This document shows positions 6,265 through 8,424 of a stretch of 8,424 nucleotides of DNA, in pieces. The number at the start of each line of letters is the position of its first letter. Within the stretch, counting starts at the first letter, position 1. Position numbers and translations under genes: made by a program. The DNA lies in the NCBI GenBank assembly GCA_937902905.1, contig CALELW010000191.1, forward strand, positions 1 through 8,424. The letters are read 5' to 3'. The DNA is from an uncultured Clostridium sp. (GTDB lineage Bacteria; Bacillota; Clostridia; Lachnospirales; Lachnospiraceae). The notes beneath the pieces were generated by a model. It was not told the origin of the DNA. It saw only the letters and a program-made list of their open reading frames with translations, and searched no databases.

Positions 6265-7652
6265 AAAAAAGATGGATGATATTTTGTTTTTCTCTGCTTC
6301 TTTGCAGTGCAGTTTTCTTTGGCTGTGAGAATAAGGAGAATCAAGACGAAGAAATTGTGCTTCGGATTGCCAACTGGGAGGAATATTTAGATGAAGGCGG
6401 CTGGGATGAAGATGAGACAATTGATTTGGATGAGAAAACAAAAATTTTAGGCAGAGAAAATATGGTAGACGAGTTCGAAACCTGGTATGAAAAAACATAT
6501 GGGGAGAAAGTGCGCGTTGAGTATTCTACTTTTGGAACAAATGAAGATTTGTATAATCAGATGACATTGGGAGATACTTTTGATTTGGTCTGCCCATCGG
6601 AATATATGATTATGAAGTTGATGAAGGAGAAAAAACTGGAGCCGTTTTCGGAAGATTTTTTCGATACTTCAAAAAAAGAAAATTATTACAGCCGCGGTGT
6701 CTCTCCTTATATTAAAAATGTATTTGATGATTTAAAAATAGGTGGGGAATCGTTAAGCCGCTATGGTGCCGGCTATATGTGGGGCGTTATGGGGCTTGTG
6801 TATAATCCTTCGGCGGTGTCAAAAGAAGATGTCCGCCACTGGTCGGTTTTGCTTGATAATAAGTATAGTAAACAGGTGACGATGAAGGACAGTGTACGCG
6901 ATTCTTACTTAGTTGCCCTTACCATTTTAAAAGAGAAAAAATTGTTGTCGGAAGAATTTCAAAAAGCGATGGAGACTACGCATTGCCTGACGGATGAGTT
7001 AAATGACACATCGGAACAGACGGTTACCAAGGTGCAGACGATTCTGGAAAAAATGCGGAAAAATTCGTATTCACTGGAAACGGACAGTGGAAAAGCGGAT
7101 ATGGTGACCGGTAAAGTCGTTCTTAACATGCAGTGGTCCGGCGATGGTGTTTATACGATGGATGAGGCCGAAAAAGACGGGATGGAACTTAGTTATGCAG
7201 TGCCGGAAGAGGGAAGCAACCTTTGGTTTGATGGCTTTTGCATGATGAAAAACGGAATTTCCGGCGATGCGAAAAAGAAACAGGCGGCGCAAGCTTTTAT
7301 CAATTATATTTCACGGCCGGACAATGTAATCCGCAATATGTATTATGTCGGTTATACTTCAGTGATTGCCGGTGGTGACAGTGATTTGGTTTTTAAGTAT
7401 GCAGATTGGTGCTATGGCGCAGAGGAGGATGAAGAGGAAGTATCTCCTTATGACTTATCTTATTTTTTCTCCGGTGCGAAAACGTCCAAAAACAAGTATG
7501 TATTGGAGGTGCCAAAATCGCAGGTTTCACGGCAGGTGAGTGCCCAGTATCCGGAACAAAGTGTCTTGAAACGCAGTGCTGTCATGCAGTGTTTTAGTGA
7601 GGAAGCGAATCGGAGAATCTCAAGGATGTGGATTCGAGTGCGTTGTTTTTGA
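6261..7652 (+). CDS. potD: Polyamine-binding lipoprotein PotD
   Basis: A 463-aa extracellular solute-binding protein that captures polyamine and delivers it to PotBC. The N-terminus KKRW plus a hydrophobic stretch ends in FFGC, a lipobox with Cys22 as the likely lipid-anchored residue. Family landmarks: ANWEEYLD (37-44), DLVCPSEYMI (108-117), MQWSGDG (290-296), LWFDGFCM (321-328) and VGYTSV (363-368); by comparison with E. coli PotD, W39, Y42, S113, Y115, W292, W322 and D324 are probable ligand contacts. The protein is over 100 residues longer than E. coli PotD. One insert is about 45-72 (acidic, GWDEDETIDLDEK) and another is near 380-425, including an acidic EEDEEE run. The end RSAVMQCFSEEANRRISRMW resembles the normal C-terminal helix, so the gene looks complete. 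ATG 6261 overlaps the potC stop by 4 bases; GGGGAGGA (6243-6250) is its ribosome binding site. No convincing terminator follows. Confidence 0.9.
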   Translation: MKKRWMIFCFSLLLCSAVFFGCENKENQDEEIVLRIANWEEYLDEGGWDEDETIDLDEKTKILGRENMVDEFETWYEKTYGEKVRVEYSTFGTNEDLYNQMTLGDTFDLVCPSEYMIMKLMKEKKLEPFSEDFFDTSKKENYYSRGVSPYIKNVFDDLKIGGESLSRYGAGYMWGVMGLVYNPSAVSKEDVRHWSVLLDNKYSKQVTMKDSVRDSYLVALTILKEKKLLSEEFQKAMETTHCLTDELNDTSEQTVTKVQTILEKMRKNSYSLETDSGKADMVTGKVVLNMQWSGDGVYTMDEAEKDGMELSYAVPEEGSNLWFDGFCMMKNGISGDAKKKQAAQAFINYISRPDNVIRNMYYVGYTSVIAGGDSDLVFKYADWCYGAEEDEEEVSPYDLSYFFSGAKTSKNKYVLEVPKSQVSRQVSAQYPEQSVLKRSAVMQCFSEEANRRISRMWIRVRCF

Positions 7653-7682
7653 AAAAAAGTTGGCAATAACGGACGGGTGTTC

Positions 7683-7711
7683 TTGACAACTTACGAGAGT
7701 TAGTTTATACT
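7683..7711 (+). promoter_or_regulatory. Sigma-A promoter of the Fur-like gene
   Basis: A perfect TTGACA (7683-7688) and TATACT (7706-7711) with a 17-base spacer. Transcription would start near 7718, giving a leader of about 35 bases with AAGGAGG at 7738-7744. The -10 box lies inside the dyad at 7699-7714. Confidence 0.88.
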
Positions 7712-7714
7712 AAC
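7699..7714. promoter_or_regulatory. Operator-like dyad over the -10 of the Fur-like gene
   Basis: GTTAGTTTATACTAAC is a perfect 6-bp inverted repeat (GTTAGT/ACTAAC) with a 4-base centre, covering the -10 hexamer, the classical position for a repressor. The same GTTAG-N6-CTAAC layout recurs at 8213-8228. It does not match the classical Fur, PerR or Zur boxes; the half-site is closer to DtxR-type TTAG/CTAA boxes. Autoregulation by the adjacent Fur-like protein is inference. Confidence 0.65.
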
Positions 7715-7752
7715 AATGAAAAAAACATCATTTTCGTAAGGAGGAACATTCC

Positions 7753-8115
7753 ATGCAGAGAGAAGAAATACTGGAAAAATTGCGTGAACAGGGATGCCGC
7801 ATCACAAAGCAGCGTCAGCTTTTACTTGATATTATTTTGCAGGAAGAATATTCCTGCTGCAAAGAAATTTATTACAAAGCGGCAAAAAAAGATTCGTCGA
7901 TTGGTATTGCGACTGTTTACCGTATGATAAATACATTAGAGGATATCGGTGCAATCAGCAGAAATACGATGTACCGCATTGATTGTGGTGATGACTGCCG
8001 GGCGAAAGATAACTGCGAGGTAAAATTAAATGATGGAACCAGTCTGGAACTGACACAGGCACAGTGGAATCAGGTGATTGCCAGTGGATTAAAGGCTTGT
8101 GGTTTCCAGAGTTGA
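7753..8115 (+). CDS. Short Fur-family transcriptional regulator, cysteine-rich
   Basis: A 120-aa protein whose first ~75 residues are the Fur winged-helix DNA-binding domain: LREQGCRITKQRQLLLDIIL (10-29), then EIYYKAAKKDSSIGIATVYRMINTLEDIGAISR (38-70), with GIATVYRMINTLEDIG the recognition helix region. Standard Fur proteins are about 140-150 aa and go on to a dimerisation domain with a His-rich metal site; that domain is missing. Instead there is a short tail with Cys78, Cys82, Cys88 and Cys115 and the segment DGTSLELTQAQWNQVI. Cys35-Cys36 also sit where many Fur proteins have a metal-ligand His. The protein may sense metal or redox state through these cysteines, or bind DNA with little metal control. 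The gene end looks natural rather than truncated: TGA 8113-8115 with no continuation of the Fur domain in other frames nearby. ATG 7753 lies 8 bases after AAGGAGG. The shared dyad in its own and the next promoter suggests both are controlled together. Confidence 0.8.
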   Translation: MQREEILEKLREQGCRITKQRQLLLDIILQEEYSCCKEIYYKAAKKDSSIGIATVYRMINTLEDIGAISRNTMYRIDCGDDCRAKDNCEVKLNDGTSLELTQAQWNQVIASGLKACGFQS

Positions 8116-8175
8116 TTTCTACAAATTGGATCGAATAATTGGATTCTTAATAGGAAATTGTATCAGTAAGATGTA

Positions 8176-8204
8176 TTGACAGCAGATACAGAGTTTGATA
8201 TGAT
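8176..8204 (+). promoter_or_regulatory. Sigma-A promoter of the DUF3793 gene
   Basis: A perfect TTGACA (8176-8181) and TATGAT (8199-8204) separated by 17 bases. Transcription would begin near 8211, directly at the dyad 8213-8228. The gene therefore has its own promoter rather than depending only on read-through from the Fur-like gene; no clear terminator lies between them. Confidence 0.85.
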
Positions 8205-8212
8205 TAACACAA

Positions 8213-8228
8213 GTTAGACAAAACTAAC
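8213..8228. promoter_or_regulatory. Operator-like dyad just downstream of the DUF3793 promoter
   Basis: GTTAGACAAAACTAAC has the same 5-bp arms and 6-base spacing as the dyad at 7699-7714 (12 of 16 positions identical). It lies at about +3 to +18 and ends one base before the AAGGAGG ribosome binding site (8230-8236). A bound protein would block promoter clearance, so repression is the likely outcome. Confidence 0.65.
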
Positions 8229-8247
8229 CAAGGAGGAATCCAATTGC

Positions 8248-8424
8248 ATGAGCAAGGAAGCCATTGAGATGATTCGGAAGATGGATATGGAACAGGTTGA
8301 GAATCAATTTGTTCTTCAGTGTGCGCCATTGATTGCCGGATTAAAAATGTCCAATTTATTTATCATTCGTAAAAACCATTTGCGGAGATTGTGTGCTCTC
8401 CTGGAAAACAGCGGTATCCGTTGC
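8248..8424 (+). CDS. DUF3793 family protein, N-terminal part (3' end outside window)
   Basis: The frame is open from ATG 8248 to the window end (59 residues). The core segment FVLQCAPLIAGLKMSNLFII (21-40) followed by LRRLCALLENSGIR resembles the N-terminus of DUF3793 proteins, which typically begin with a His/Gln-Cys-Ala-Pro-x-x-Ala-Gly-x-Lys motif. Their biochemical function is not established; in Clostridia I associate them with flavodoxin and iron-related genes. The start is preceded by AAGGAGG (8230-8236) at 11 bases, slightly long but the only good option. Its own promoter carries the same dyad as that of the Fur-like gene, so joint regulation is likely. Confidence 0.75.
   Translation, partial: MSKEAIEMIRKMDMEQVENQFVLQCAPLIAGLKMSNLFIIRKNHLRRLCALLENSGIRC

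Noticed and set aside
7657..7692. Terminator after potD (AAGTTG-GCAA pairing with TTGACAACTT)
   Set aside because: A 10-bp stem with a mismatch and 16-base loop can be drawn, but no T-run follows and it overlaps the -35 of the next promoter.
8125..8147. Short direct repeat of AATTGGAT after the Fur-like gene
   Set aside because: Only 8 bases in an AT-rich spacer; likely chance.

Overview
The window looks like a piece of a spore-forming, low-to-medium GC Firmicute chromosome, most likely a Lachnospiraceae/Clostridia gut-type bacterium. I base this on an intact sporulation sigma factor of the SigK type, a Csp-like subtilisin with no signal peptide, strong AGGAGG ribosome binding sites, consensus -35/-10 promoters, and a Fur-like/DUF3793 gene pair of a kind I associate with Clostridia. 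All genes lie on the + strand. The species cannot be named from the sequence alone.

Layout. Positions 1-237 are the 3' end of a RelE/ParE-type toxin gene, closed by an intrinsic terminator (251-286). A two-gene sporulation unit follows: sigK (353-1012) and, one base later, a subtilisin-family (S8) protease resembling the spore germination protease CspB (1014-2747). Between that gene and the next operon lies about 520 bases of non-coding DNA. It holds two large near-palindromes (2759-2937 and 3012-3159) whose central ~85 bases are related to each other in inverted orientation, while their long outer arms differ in sequence. After them comes a sigma-A promoter (3212-3241) and a tightly overlapping potABCD polyamine ABC transporter operon (3271-7652): ATPase with an enlarged C-terminus, two permeases, and a lipoprotein binding protein.

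The right end carries a short, cysteine-rich Fur-like regulator (7753-8115) and the start of a DUF3793 gene (8248 to the window edge). Each has its own consensus promoter, and each promoter carries the same 16-bp dyad, GTTAG-N6-CTAAC. It overlaps the -10 box in the first and sits just after the -10 box in the second. This suggests one small metal- or redox-responsive regulon in which the Fur-like protein may control itself and its neighbour.

The most unusual items are the pair of palindromic elements, with a shared core but different self-complementary arms, and the shared operator linked to a Fur-like protein that lacks the usual metal-binding dimerisation domain. The rest (SigK, pot operon, toxin tail) belongs to well-known families.
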